Below are positions 38,189-46,633 of a stretch of 64,000 bases of DNA, piece by piece. The stretch is from Chryseobacterium antibioticum (lineage in GTDB: Bacteria > Bacteroidota > Bacteroidia > Flavobacteriales > Weeksellaceae): the NCBI RefSeq assembly GCF_012927325.1, contig NZ_JABBGI010000008.1:62001-126000 (forward strand). Direction: 5' to 3'. The notes beneath the pieces are model-generated. The model made no database searches and was not told the DNA's origin. It saw only the letters and a list, made by a program, of their open reading frames with translations. Numbering within the stretch: position 1 is the stretch's first letter; the number at the start of each line of letters is the position of its first letter. The position numbers and the translations under genes are program-made.

Positions 38189-38218
38189 GGAAAAAATCTT
38201 TATTTTTGGCTGCAATTA
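38189..38218 (+). promoter_or_regulatory. Bacteroidetes-type promoter of the DUF805 gene
   Basis: TTG at 38189-38191, 19-base spacer, TATTTTTG at 38211-38218, 15 bases before the ATG. The best match in the window. Confidence 0.7.
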
Positions 38219-38233
38219 AAAAAAACAAAAACT

Positions 38234-38638
38234 ATGAAATGGTACTTAAAAGTATTAAAACAGTATGCTGATTTTACAGGGAGAGCCAGAAGAACCGAAT
38301 ACTGGATGTACATATTGTTTAATATGATCTTCGCAATTATAGCCGCAGTATTAGACAATCTTTTAGGATTGAAATTTAATCAGGAAATCCCTTATGGATT
38401 TATTTATTTGATTTACGGATTGGCTACTTTTATTCCGGGATTAGCGGTTATGGTTAGAAGATTACATGATGTTGATAAAAGCGGGTGGTGGGTTTTTATA
38501 TCTTTGATCCCTATTGTTGGAACTATTTGGTTACTTGTACTTCTGGCAACAGACGGAACTCCAGGAGCTAATCAGTATGGCGTAAATCCTAAAGAAAATT
38601 TCAATGAAATAAATGAAATTGGACAAAAACAGATGTAA
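38234..38638 (+). CDS. DUF805 inner-membrane protein
   Basis: 134 residues with three to four membrane segments. The N-terminal FTGRARRTEYWMYILFN and the later VRRLHDVDKSGWW are DUF805 signatures. Function unknown; the family is common in many bacteria. It sits between a dehydrogenase relic and the intact dehydrogenase, on the opposite strand to both, with its own promoter. Confidence 0.9.
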   Translation: MKWYLKVLKQYADFTGRARRTEYWMYILFNMIFAIIAAVLDNLLGLKFNQEIPYGFIYLIYGLATFIPGLAVMVRRLHDVDKSGWWVFISLIPIVGTIWLLVLLATDGTPGANQYGVNPKENFNEINEIGQKQM

Positions 38639-38671
38639 TTTAAAAAAAATTACAACCCATATTAATATAAT

Positions 38672-38697
38672 AAACGCTCCAAAAACTTGGAGCGTTT
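38672..38697. terminator. Terminator shared by DUF805 and acyl-CoA dehydrogenase genes
   Basis: Stem AAACGCTCC / GGAGCGTTT with an 8-base loop, between convergent genes. Confidence 0.75.
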
Positions 38698-38720
38698 ACT
38701 ATTATATTTCAAACTGATAT

Positions 38721-40502
38721 TTAGTAATGTCCTTTAGCGATATAGTTTGCTGCTACTTTTTCAGTTAAAGCCACTACATTAGGATGGTTTGTATATTTTG
38801 TGAACCTTCTTAATCCTGAAAGCATCATTCTCTGCTCATCACCTTCTGCGAAAGAAATAATTCCTTCTTTAGCCGCTGCGATGATTTTTTCAACAGCTTT
38901 ATAAAGGTTAAGCTGTGCCATTGCTGCTTCTACAGAATCAGGAGAGAAGTGTTTCTCAGCTCTTAATATGGCAGATTCTGCCATATAAAGTTGGTTCAGG
39001 ATCTCAGAAGCATTCAATAATAGGTGCTGCTGTTTTTCAATATCCATCATATATTTTTGAAGGGCAGCTCCGGAAACCATTAGGAATACTTTCTTAAGGT
39101 TGGCAATAATCGCTTTCTCTTCAGCCATAAATGCTGAGTAATCAGGAACATCAAATGAAGGAATTCCCATTAATTCTTTGCTGATAGCCATTGCCGGAGA
39201 AAGTAGATCCAGTTCTCCTTTCATTGCTTTTTTAATCAACATTCCAACCGCTAAAAGACGGTTGATCTCGTTGGTTCCTTCATAGATTCTTGCAATTCTG
39301 GAATCTCTCCAGGCTGCTTCCATTGGCATATCTTCAGAGAATCCCATTCCACCATATACCTGAATTCCCTCGTCAGCAGTATGTTGTGTTAAATCTGAAA
39401 CGAAAACCTTCAAAATAGAAGCTTCCACAGCAAATTCTTCAACCCCTTTTAATTCAGCCTGTTGGTGATTCATTCCACCAGCAACCAATTCGTTGATTTT
39501 ATCTTCAACATCTTTTGCTGCTCTGTAAGAACCAGCTTCAGCAACGAAAATTCCGGTCGCCATTTCTGCCAGTTTCTTTCTGATCGCTCCAAAAGTGGAG
39601 ATAGAAACGCCAAACTGCTTTCTTTCATTAGAATACTGAAGAGAGTGGTTTAAGATTCTTCTCTGTCCGTCAAGGTTAGCAGCTGCCAATTTGATTCTTC
39701 CAACATTCAATGCATTCAAAGCGATTTTGAAACCGTTGTTTCTTTCACCTAAAAGATTTTCAACAGGAACTTTCATATCATTAAAGAAAACCTGTCTTGT
39801 AGAAGATGAACGGATTCCCAGTTTGTGCTCTTCCTCACCGAAAGTAAGCCCTTCTGTTCCTTCTTTTTCTACGATGAAACCTGTTATATTTTTGTCATCA
39901 TCAATTTTAGCAAAGACAATGAAAATTTCTGCAAAACCTGCATTGGAAATCCACATTTTTTGTCCGTTGATGATATAATGTTTTCCGTCTTCGGAAAGTT
40001 TTGCTCTTGTTTTTCCAGAGTTTGCATCAGAACCTGCATCCGGCTCAGTCAAGCAATATGCTCCGAATTTTGTACCTGTAGCCAAATCCGGAAGGTACTT
40101 TTTCTTTTGCTCTTCCGTACCATATAATAGGATAGGAAGGGTTCCGATTCCCGTATGAGCCCCGTAAGCTGTTGCCAAAGAACCATTGGCTCCCGAGCAG
40201 TAGTCACAAGCTAACATGGTATTAACGAAGCCCATTCCAAGGCCGCCATATTCCTCAGGAACAGCAACTCCCAAAAGACCCATTTCACCCAACTGACGCA
40301 TCTTTTCTTCAGTTAAAGCATAATCTTTTTTCTCAAATCTTTCTTTTTGAGGAATTACTTCTCTGTCGATAAATTCTTTTGCAGAATCACGAAGCATTTT
40401 TTGTTCTTCACTCAATTCTTCAAGAGTGAAAATATCATGTGCAGGTATTTCCTTGATGAGGAATTCTCCTCCCTTCAGTGTTTTATTAAGTGTATTACTC
40501 AT
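38721..40502 (-). CDS. Acyl-CoA dehydrogenase (long form)
   Basis: 593 residues, longer than the 380-residue core because of a C-terminal extension. It makes the first double bond in beta-oxidation, passing electrons to ETF through FAD. Signatures: CLTEPDAGSDANS, the flavin loop MWISNAGFA, and RIYEGTNEINR with the catalytic Glu near residue 407. It is the last gene of a beta-oxidation operon. A relic of a close paralogue lies 665 bases downstream. Confidence 0.92.
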   Translation of the reverse strand: MSNTLNKTLKGGEFLIKEIPAHDIFTLEELSEEQKMLRDSAKEFIDREVIPQKERFEKKDYALTEEKMRQLGEMGLLGVAVPEEYGGLGMGFVNTMLACDYCSGANGSLATAYGAHTGIGTLPILLYGTEEQKKKYLPDLATGTKFGAYCLTEPDAGSDANSGKTRAKLSEDGKHYIINGQKMWISNAGFAEIFIVFAKIDDDKNITGFIVEKEGTEGLTFGEEEHKLGIRSSSTRQVFFNDMKVPVENLLGERNNGFKIALNALNVGRIKLAAANLDGQRRILNHSLQYSNERKQFGVSISTFGAIRKKLAEMATGIFVAEAGSYRAAKDVEDKINELVAGGMNHQQAELKGVEEFAVEASILKVFVSDLTQHTADEGIQVYGGMGFSEDMPMEAAWRDSRIARIYEGTNEINRLLAVGMLIKKAMKGELDLLSPAMAISKELMGIPSFDVPDYSAFMAEEKAIIANLKKVFLMVSGAALQKYMMDIEKQQHLLLNASEILNQLYMAESAILRAEKHFSPDSVEAAMAQLNLYKAVEKIIAAAKEGIISFAEGDEQRMMLSGLRRFTKYTNHPNVVALTEKVAANYIAKGHY

Positions 40503-40512
40503 TATTTTATGA

Positions 40513-40547
40513 TTTTAAATTTTAAATTATAAATTTTAAATTATTGA
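40513..40547. repeat. 7-base-periodic AT repeat, left of the first four-helix gene
   Basis: Units TTTTAAA, TTTTAAA, TTATAAA, TTTTAAA, TTATTGA. Bases 40519-40538 are an exact 20-bp inverted match to 40918-40937 on the other side of the four-helix gene. Confidence 0.8.
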
Positions 40548-40554
40548 TTCTCTG

Positions 40555-40911
40555 TTATAAATTTTCGGATGAAGTTTTGATGATTTTGGTCAAAATATTA
40601 ATAATACTTTCAATTTCTTTCAAATAAGAGTCTATTTCAATTTGAACTAAATTTGAAGATTGATAAAGTCTTAGCCAATACTTTGTCTCTCTTGCTTCTT
40701 TATTGGCTATAGAAAGTTTTGAGATAAAATCTTTTTTAGATTGTGCAGCAATTGCTTCTTCTACATTTGCGCCAATTGAAGTTCCACAGCGAAGAATTTG
40801 TTTAGATAAAATGAATTCATTCTGAGATTTACATTGAGTATAAAATTTAATTATCCTTAAAGCAAAGTCAAAAGTTTTTGTCTGAATCAAATTGTCTTCT
40901 TTGAAACTCAT
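40555..40911 (-). CDS. Four helix bundle protein (S23/IVS type)
   Basis: 118 residues, all-helical, of the family first found within 23S rRNA intervening sequences and related in fold to Avd of diversity-generating retroelements. The LRCGTSIGANVEEAIAAQSKKDF segment is typical. Function unknown. It stands between the thiolase and acyl-CoA dehydrogenase genes, in the operon direction, and is bracketed by a 20-bp perfect inverted repeat. It has no obvious link with fatty-acid oxidation and looks like an insertion. Confidence 0.85.
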   Translation of the reverse strand: MSFKEDNLIQTKTFDFALRIIKFYTQCKSQNEFILSKQILRCGTSIGANVEEAIAAQSKKDFISKLSIANKEARETKYWLRLYQSSNLVQIEIDSYLKEIESIINILTKIIKTSSENL

Positions 40912-40917
40912 TTCATC

Positions 40918-40953
40918 TAAAATTTATAATTTAAAATCTATAATTAATTAAAG
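40918..40953. repeat. 7-base-periodic AT repeat, right of the first four-helix gene
   Basis: Units AAAATTT, ATAATTT, AAAATCT, ATAATTA, ATTAAAG; overlaps the thiolase stop. Inverted partner of 40519-40538. Confidence 0.8.
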
Positions 40954-42126
40954 AAGCTCAAAAATACTTGCTGCTCCCTGTCCCGTACCTACGCACATAG
41001 AAACCATTCCGTACTTGTTGCCGCGTCTTCTCATTTCGTCAAGAAGCTGAACAGTTAATTTTGTTCCGGTACATCCAAGCGGGTGGCCAAGAGCAATCGC
41101 GCCTCCGTTGACATTAAGAATATCAGGATTTAGACCTAATTCTTTTTTGATCGCAACAGACTGTGATGCAAATGCTTCATTCAGCTCGATAAGTTCAATA
41201 TCTTTTAATTCAAGACCTGCCTGTTTTAGAGCTTTTGGAATAGCATAAATAGGCCCCATTCCCATAATTCTTGGTTCAAGACCTGCCGCTGCATACGCGA
41301 CTAATCTTGCTTCCGGCTCAAGACCTAATTCTTTCACCATTTCTTCGCTCATTACCATTACGAAAGCGGCTCCGTCACTCATCTGAGAAGAGTTTCCGGC
41401 TGTTACGCTTCCTCCGTTTTTAAATACAGGTCTTAATTTAGCCAAACCTTGTAAAGAAGTATCAGCTCTTGGACCTTCATCGACAGAAAAATCAAACTTT
41501 TTAGTCTGCATTTTCTGATTGTCGTCCAAGAAATTATATTCTACAGGAATCGAAACAATCTGGTTGGCAAATTTCCCTTCCTGATTAGCTTTTAAAGCTT
41601 TCATGTGAGATTCAAAAGCGAACTGATCCTGCTCTTCTCTTGTAATATTATATTGTTTAGCCACTTCTTCTGCCGTATAACCCATTCCCCAGTAATAATC
41701 AGGGTTTGTTTTGGCAATTTCTGTTTCAGGAACCGGTTTGTAACCACCCATCGGAATATAAGACATCGATTCTGTACCTCCTGCGATGATACAATCTGCC
41801 ATTCCTGCCTGGATTTTTGCTGAAGCAATCGCAATCGCTTCACTTCCTGATGCACAATATCTGTTTACGGTAACTCCGGGAACTTTATCGGTATTCAATC
41901 CCATTAAAGAAATTAAACGGGCAACGTTAAGGCCTTGTTCGGCTTCCGGCATTGCGTTTCCTACGATAAGGTCATCGATTCTGTTTTTGTCTAATTGGGG
42001 AAGCTCAGCCATTAATTTTTCAATAACTGTAGCCGCCATCACGTCGGGTCTTGTGAATCTTAAACTTCCTTTTGGAGCTTTTCCAACGGCAGTTCTGAAA
42101 CCCTTTACTATATATGCTTGTTTCAT
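40948..42126 (-). CDS. fadA: Acetyl-CoA acyltransferase (3-ketoacyl-CoA thiolase)
   Basis: 392 residues of the thiolase family, cleaving 3-ketoacyl-CoA to acetyl-CoA and a shortened acyl-CoA. The nucleophilic Cys is near 91 (NRYCASGSEA), with GHPLGCTG near 348 and CVGTGQGAA near 380. It lies between the FadB-like gene (upstream) and the acyl-CoA dehydrogenase (downstream), each separated by a four-helix gene. Whether the enzyme favours degradation or acetoacetyl-CoA synthesis cannot be read directly, but the context favours degradation. Confidence 0.94.
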   Translation of the reverse strand: MKQAYIVKGFRTAVGKAPKGSLRFTRPDVMAATVIEKLMAELPQLDKNRIDDLIVGNAMPEAEQGLNVARLISLMGLNTDKVPGVTVNRYCASGSEAIAIASAKIQAGMADCIIAGGTESMSYIPMGGYKPVPETEIAKTNPDYYWGMGYTAEEVAKQYNITREEQDQFAFESHMKALKANQEGKFANQIVSIPVEYNFLDDNQKMQTKKFDFSVDEGPRADTSLQGLAKLRPVFKNGGSVTAGNSSQMSDGAAFVMVMSEEMVKELGLEPEARLVAYAAAGLEPRIMGMGPIYAIPKALKQAGLELKDIELIELNEAFASQSVAIKKELGLNPDILNVNGGAIALGHPLGCTGTKLTVQLLDEMRRRGNKYGMVSMCVGTGQGAASIFELL

Positions 42127-42169
42127 TAGATTAGAGATTTTAAGACAAGAGATTTGAGACTCTTGTCGC
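42127..42169. repeat. 7-base-periodic repeat and hairpin, left of the second four-helix gene
   Basis: AGA recurs at 42128, 42135, 42143, 42150 and 42157 (spacing 7-8). ACAAGAG pairs with CTCTTGT and the flanking TTAAG with CTTAA, giving a hairpin that runs up to the four-helix stop codon. Confidence 0.7.
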
Positions 42170-42532
42170 TTAAATTATTCTTTTATTAATATTTTCTTTA
42201 AAAACATAAATCATTTTTTGAACATCATTAAGCCTATCTAGCAATGGCTTATTTATTTCTTCAGAAATAAATTCTAGCTTTTCGCATAAGATAAGTTGAG
42301 TTTGAAGTTCATAAGAAGAGCCATATGCAATATTTAAAAAATAGTAAAATTCTTTTTCTCTTTCTCTTCCAGCACCTTCTGCTATATTGGAAGAAATTGA
42401 AACAGCAGATCTTTTAATTTGTGAAGAAAGTCCATACTTTTCATCATTTGGCATATTTGCTAATGCTTTATAGACGTCAACACATAAATCAATTGAATCA
42501 TTCCAGATTTTCAATTTTTTAATATTATGCAT
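42170..42532 (-). CDS. Four helix bundle protein (S23/IVS type), second copy
   Basis: 120 residues. The classic signature YGLSSQIKRSAVSISSNIAEG (split here: YGLSSQIKRS, then AVSISSNIAEG) and the later FLNIAYGSSYELQTQL identify the S23/IVS four-helix family. Only distantly similar to the copy at 40555-40911, so not a recent duplicate. It lies between the FadB-like and thiolase genes, in the operon direction, with periodic repeats on both sides. Confidence 0.88.
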   Translation of the reverse strand: MHNIKKLKIWNDSIDLCVDVYKALANMPNDEKYGLSSQIKRSAVSISSNIAEGAGREREKEFYYFLNIAYGSSYELQTQLILCEKLEFISEEINKPLLDRLNDVQKMIYVFKENINKRII

Positions 42533-42560
42533 AATCTTACCCTTAATTTAGTTCTTTACT

Positions 42561-42595
42561 AGTCTCTTAGTCTCGAGTCTTTACATCTCAAGTCT
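42561..42595. repeat. 7-8-base-periodic repeat, right of the second four-helix gene
   Basis: GTCT or its variant recurs at 42562, 42570, 42577, 42585 (ATCT) and 42592. On the other strand this reads AGACT-type units, like the left flank. Confidence 0.65.
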
Positions 42596-44987
42596 AATTC
42601 CTAAGTGGTTTTCCGTTTTGCAACATATACTGAATTCTCTCTAAGGTCTTTCTCTCGCCGCAAAGCTGAAGGAAAGTTTCTCTTTCAAGATTCAATAAGT
42701 ATTGTTCGGTAACGACCGTTGGTTCGGAAAGATTTCCTCCAACCATTACGTTGGCTAGTTTGTCTGCAATTTTCTTGTCGTGTGCTGAGATGAAATTTCC
42801 GGTCAACATCTGGTCTGTTCCTACATAGAACATACCTAAGGCATCTTTACCAAGAACTTTCACTTTTTGCTCTATAGGTTGAGTATATCCCTGTTCTGCC
42901 AGTAGTTTTGCTACTTTCTTAGCTTCTGCAATCTGTCTGTTTTTGCTAACGGAAACGATGTCTTTCCCTTTTTCAAGAATTCCCATATCGTAAGCTTCGT
43001 AAGCGGAAGTTGCCACTTTACCCATTGCGATATTCATGAAAGCTTCACGAAGTCTGTTATTTTTAACATCATCACTGTGGAATTCTCTTGAAGTTCTTAA
43101 GGTCAATTCCTTTGTTCCACCACCACCAGGAATTACACCAACTCCGGTTTCTACCAATCCGATGTACGTTTCAGCTGCTGCAACCACTCTGTCTGCGTGC
43201 ATGGTCATTTCGCAACCACCACCAAGAGTCATTCCGTGAGGTGCAACCACTACAGGGATAGAAGAGTAGCGAACTCTCATCATCGATTTTTGGAAATAAG
43301 CAATGGCCATATTCAAATCATCCCAGTCCTGCTCGATAGCCATCATCAGGATCATGGCAAGGTTGGCGCCCACAGAGAAATTCGTTCCCTGGTTCCCAAC
43401 GACCAATCCGTCGTATTCTTTTTCAGCTAAATCAATGGCTCTGTTCAATCCGTCAAGGACTTCGCCTCCAAGAGAGTTCATTTTAGAACGGATCTCGAAG
43501 TTGATAATTCCGTCACCCAGATATTCAATAGCCGCCCCTGAATTGCTCCAAAGTGTTTTGTTTTTTCTGATGTTATCTAAAATAATAAAGGCATCCTGAC
43601 CTGGAATTTTGTTGTATTCTCCTGAATTTTTATCAACGAAAATACTCTGACCTTCATCATTTACTTTATAGAAAGTTTCTACATTTTTAACCCAGTCTGA
43701 AACTTCATAACCTGCGTCTTTTGCCAGTTCAATACCTTTCTGAACTCCTACAGCATCCCAGATTTCAAATGGACCATTTTCCCATCCGAAACCTGCTCTC
43801 ATAGCGTCGTCTATTTTGTAGACTTCGTCAGAAATTTCAGGAACTTTATGAGAAACGTACGCGAATAATGCACCCAACGATTTTCTATATAATTCTCCTG
43901 CTTTATCTTTTCCACCAATTAAAACTTTGAATCTGTCAATTGGTTTATCAATATTTTTAGTTAATTCTAATGTAGGGAACGATGATTTTCCCTGAAGCTC
44001 ATATTCTAAAGTATCAAGATTTAAAGCATGAATTTCAGATTTTCCTTCTGCATTTTTCACCTTTTTGTAGAAACCTTGTTCTGTTTTAGAACCCAGCCAT
44101 TTATTATCCATCATGGTCTGGATATAGCTTGGAAGAGCAAAAACATCATTGAAATTATTGGCTTCGGCACCGCTTTGGCGAACACCATTAGCAACCATCA
44201 CCAAAGTATCCAGACCTACAACATCCGCTGTTCTGAAAGTTGCTGATTTTGGACGCCCGATAACAGGACCTGTTAATTTATCAACTTCAGAAACGGTTAA
44301 TCCTAATTTCTGTACGTTGTGAAGAAGATCCATCATGGAGAAAACTCCGATTCTGTTGGCAATAAATGCTGGAGTATCTTTGGCTAAAACTGTAGTTTTA
44401 CCTAAGAATTTAGCTCCGTAAGTCATGTAGAAATCTACAATTTCCGGATCTGTATCATGGGTTGGAATAATCTCTAAAAGAGGAAGATATCTTACCGGAT
44501 TGAAGAAATGCGTTCCCGCAAAATATTTTTTGAAATCATCGCTTCTTCCTTCCGTTAAGAAATGGATAGGAATTCCTGATGTATTAGAAGATATTAATGT
44601 TCCCGGTTTTCTGAACTGTTCAATTTTTTCATAAACAGATTTCTTAATGTCAAGTCTTTCAACGACAACTTCAATGATCCAGTCTGTATTTTTGATCTTC
44701 TGAAGATCATCATCAAAGTTTCCTACTTTAATTCTATCTGCAAATTTTGGAGAATAGAGAAGGGCAGGACTCGCTTTTTTCAGTTTCTCAAAGTTTTCAG
44801 AAGCAATTCTGTTTCTTACCACTTTGTCATCTTTGGTCAAACCTTTTTTCTGTTCAGCTTCCGTCAGTTCAAAAGGAACGATATCCAATAGAGACACTTC
44901 CACACCAATGTTGGCGAAATGTGCCGCAATACCGCTACCCATAATTCCTGAACCAAGAACCGTTACATGTTTGATTCTTCTTTTCAT
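42594..44987 (-). CDS. fadB: Bifunctional 3-hydroxyacyl-CoA dehydrogenase / enoyl-CoA hydratase
   Basis: 797 residues. The N-terminal half is the NAD-dependent 3-hydroxyacyl-CoA dehydrogenase (GSGIMGSGIAAHFANIG near 12-28, then NRIG and GRPKSATFRTADVVGLDT), and the C-terminal part an enoyl-CoA hydratase (APHGMTLGGGCEM, ETGVGVIPGGGG). This order is the reverse of E. coli FadB but usual in Bacteroidetes. It performs the middle two steps of beta-oxidation. It starts six bases after the MarR gene, so they share a transcript. Confidence 0.94.
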   Translation of the reverse strand: MKRRIKHVTVLGSGIMGSGIAAHFANIGVEVSLLDIVPFELTEAEQKKGLTKDDKVVRNRIASENFEKLKKASPALLYSPKFADRIKVGNFDDDLQKIKNTDWIIEVVVERLDIKKSVYEKIEQFRKPGTLISSNTSGIPIHFLTEGRSDDFKKYFAGTHFFNPVRYLPLLEIIPTHDTDPEIVDFYMTYGAKFLGKTTVLAKDTPAFIANRIGVFSMMDLLHNVQKLGLTVSEVDKLTGPVIGRPKSATFRTADVVGLDTLVMVANGVRQSGAEANNFNDVFALPSYIQTMMDNKWLGSKTEQGFYKKVKNAEGKSEIHALNLDTLEYELQGKSSFPTLELTKNIDKPIDRFKVLIGGKDKAGELYRKSLGALFAYVSHKVPEISDEVYKIDDAMRAGFGWENGPFEIWDAVGVQKGIELAKDAGYEVSDWVKNVETFYKVNDEGQSIFVDKNSGEYNKIPGQDAFIILDNIRKNKTLWSNSGAAIEYLGDGIINFEIRSKMNSLGGEVLDGLNRAIDLAEKEYDGLVVGNQGTNFSVGANLAMILMMAIEQDWDDLNMAIAYFQKSMMRVRYSSIPVVVAPHGMTLGGGCEMTMHADRVVAAAETYIGLVETGVGVIPGGGGTKELTLRTSREFHSDDVKNNRLREAFMNIAMGKVATSAYEAYDMGILEKGKDIVSVSKNRQIAEAKKVAKLLAEQGYTQPIEQKVKVLGKDALGMFYVGTDQMLTGNFISAHDKKIADKLANVMVGGNLSEPTVVTEQYLLNLERETFLQLCGERKTLERIQYMLQNGKPLRN

Positions 44988-44993
44988 TATAAT

Positions 44994-45449
44994 TTATTTT
45001 CTGTTATTTAATAATTCGTTTGCAATTTTCATGATTTCGGACATGACCTCCTTAAAGGTTTCAATTTTCTCAGGAGCAATCTTCTCCATCACCTTCTTGT
45101 TGAAATTAACGACCACTTCTTTTGACATGTTTCTTGAATTCAGGCCTTTATCTGTAAGCTTGATGATCACCTCCCTTTTATCGGCAGTGGTCTTTTCCTT
45201 ATAGATATATCCGTTGTCTTCCAGAAGCTTGATGATTCTGGTTAAAGAGGTGGGTTCAATCGCCATTTTAGGACCTAAGTTTGTACTTCGGGTACCTTCC
45301 TTGGGATCAATTTTAAGAAGGGTGAGGGCTTGTACAGCTGTAGAATCATGCTCTTGAGCAAGTTCTGTATACATTTTTGAAACAGCCAACCAGGTCTGTT
45401 TTAAAACTAAATCTACGTTTTCTATTTTTTCTCTATTATTATCCATCAT
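44994..45449 (-). CDS. MarR family transcriptional regulator of the beta-oxidation operon
   Basis: 151 residues. The winged-helix region includes ALTLLKIDPKEGTRSTNLGPKM, MEPTSLTRIIKLLEDNGYIYKE-like recognition helix (reads AIEPTSLTRIIKLLEDNGYI) and the wing DKREVIIKLTDKG. It is the first gene of the operon; two ATGCATGCAT palindromes lie just upstream, one touching the promoter. The likely job is to repress this operon until acyl-CoA or another ligand binds. That ligand role is inferred from neighbours and known fatty-acid-responsive MarR/FabT/FadR analogues. Confidence 0.9.
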   Translation of the reverse strand: MMDNNREKIENVDLVLKQTWLAVSKMYTELAQEHDSTAVQALTLLKIDPKEGTRSTNLGPKMAIEPTSLTRIIKLLEDNGYIYKEKTTADKREVIIKLTDKGLNSRNMSKEVVVNFNKKVMEKIAPEKIETFKEVMSEIMKIANELLNNRK

Positions 45450-45470
45450 TTATGTACGAATGGTGTTACC

Positions 45471-45502
45471 CAAATTTAGTAAATATTATGCATGCATAGT
45501 AT
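45471..45502 (-). promoter_or_regulatory. Promoter box and first MarR operator
   Basis: On the minus strand TAAATTTG (45471-45478) lies 21 bases before the marR ATG. The 20-bp near-palindrome at 45483-45502 (centre ATGCATGCAT, one mismatched pair) begins four bases further and covers the region between the -7 and -33 elements, as expected of a repressor site. Confidence 0.75.
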
Positions 45503-45565
45503 TTATTAACGTTAAATTTTGTTAATAACTTGATAGTAAGTAGGTTAAATTGTATGATTAGCATA

Positions 45566-45585
45566 ATACTATGCATGCATAGTAT
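45566..45585. promoter_or_regulatory. Second MarR operator, perfect 20-bp palindrome
   Basis: ATACTATGCATGCATAGTAT is a perfect palindrome. Its centre is 83 bases from the first site, close to eight helical turns. A further half-site CATAGTAT is at 45605-45612 at the end of the iron ABC transporter gene. Confidence 0.8.
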
Positions 45586-45611
45586 GTGAAATATTTAGTA
45601 AAAACATAGTA

Positions 45612-46535
45612 TTAATGAATGTTTCTAACGAAATCAACTATTTTTTCGAAAGATTCGTATTGTTGCTTCGTAGTACCGCTGAGGATTTCCCAAAAACCAT
45701 CTTTGTACTCAAAATGCAGTGATGAAAGGTCTTTTTCGAAGTTTTTCTGCAGCAAAGAATAGAGCATTTCCTTGTGAACCTGCGGAGCGGTAATGAAAGG
45801 GGGGATGAAATTCTCATTCACCTGAAATAAGGAAACATTGGTGAGTTCATCATGCTGAAGTAATACGTCTTCTACGAGTCCGGAGAAAAGCTGACTATCT
45901 TTTACATACCATATTTTGTCTGCAAACTCTTTGGCCAGTCTCCAGTCGTGGGAAGAAAACAAAATAATTTTATTCTGCTCTTTGGCCAGTCTGCGAAGTG
46001 TTTTTAAGATGATAAGCTTGTTTTTTTCATCCAGATGCGTTGTGGGTTCATCCAGTATGATAACAGGAGAGCTTTGGGTAATAGCACGTCCGATGAATGC
46101 TTTCTGCAGATTTCCGTCTGAAAGGTTTTTAAGAAGGGTATGTTTGTACTGTGCAAGATCCAGCTCCTCTATGATATGAGAAACCTCTTCTCTGTCCTCT
46201 TTTTTAAGCTCAAAATAAAAAGGATAATAAATGTATTTGCCTAATGAAATAAGGTCTTCAACCGTATAATGCAGCGGAACATTTGATTTTGAAAAAACGA
46301 CGGCAATATTTTCTGCAATTTCTTTAACGGAAAGGGTTTTTATGTTTTTTTGATGAATTAAAATTTCTCCGCTTAACAGAGAAACCTGATGTAATATAGA
46401 TTTAATAAGCGTTGTTTTTCCTACACCGTTATTTCCAATCAGAAGGCATACGTCGCCCAGTTTCAGACCTGCATGAGCATTTGAAATTAAGGTGGTGTCG
46501 TAGCCAATATTGGCGTTTCTGATTTCTAGATGCAT
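45612..46535 (-). CDS. FecE-like ABC transporter ATPase (iron/siderophore/heme uptake)
   Basis: 307 residues. Walker A GNNGVGKTT near 33-41, signature LSDGNLQKA and Walker B VIILDEPTTHLD place it in the FecE/FhuC/BtuD class that powers FecCD permeases. The signature LSDGN departs from the usual LSGGE. The permease is at 47389-48360, on the same strand but separated by an inserted GxxExxY gene. No binding protein is adjacent. Confidence 0.85.
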   Translation of the reverse strand: MHLEIRNANIGYDTTLISNAHAGLKLGDVCLLIGNNGVGKTTLIKSILHQVSLLSGEILIHQKNIKTLSVKEIAENIAVVFSKSNVPLHYTVEDLISLGKYIYYPFYFELKKEDREEVSHIIEELDLAQYKHTLLKNLSDGNLQKAFIGRAITQSSPVIILDEPTTHLDEKNKLIILKTLRRLAKEQNKIILFSSHDWRLAKEFADKIWYVKDSQLFSGLVEDVLLQHDELTNVSLFQVNENFIPPFITAPQVHKEMLYSLLQKNFEKDLSSLHFEYKDGFWEILSGTTKQQYESFEKIVDFVRNIH

Positions 46536-46542
46536 TGGCTTG

Positions 46543-46604
46543 TTGGTTATTGCAAAGGCGTAATTCTTTTTACAAAAATACTGTTTTTAAGACGCAAGGA
46601 ATTC
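46543..46604 (+). repeat. Left direct repeat flanking the GxxExxY gene
   Basis: Shares TTGGT, TTGCAAAGGCG, CTGTTTT and AAG-CGCAAG blocks in the same order and spacing with 47044-47105. Confidence 0.8.
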
Positions 46605-46633
46605 GACTCCGTCAAATTTTATGCTGTTATAAT

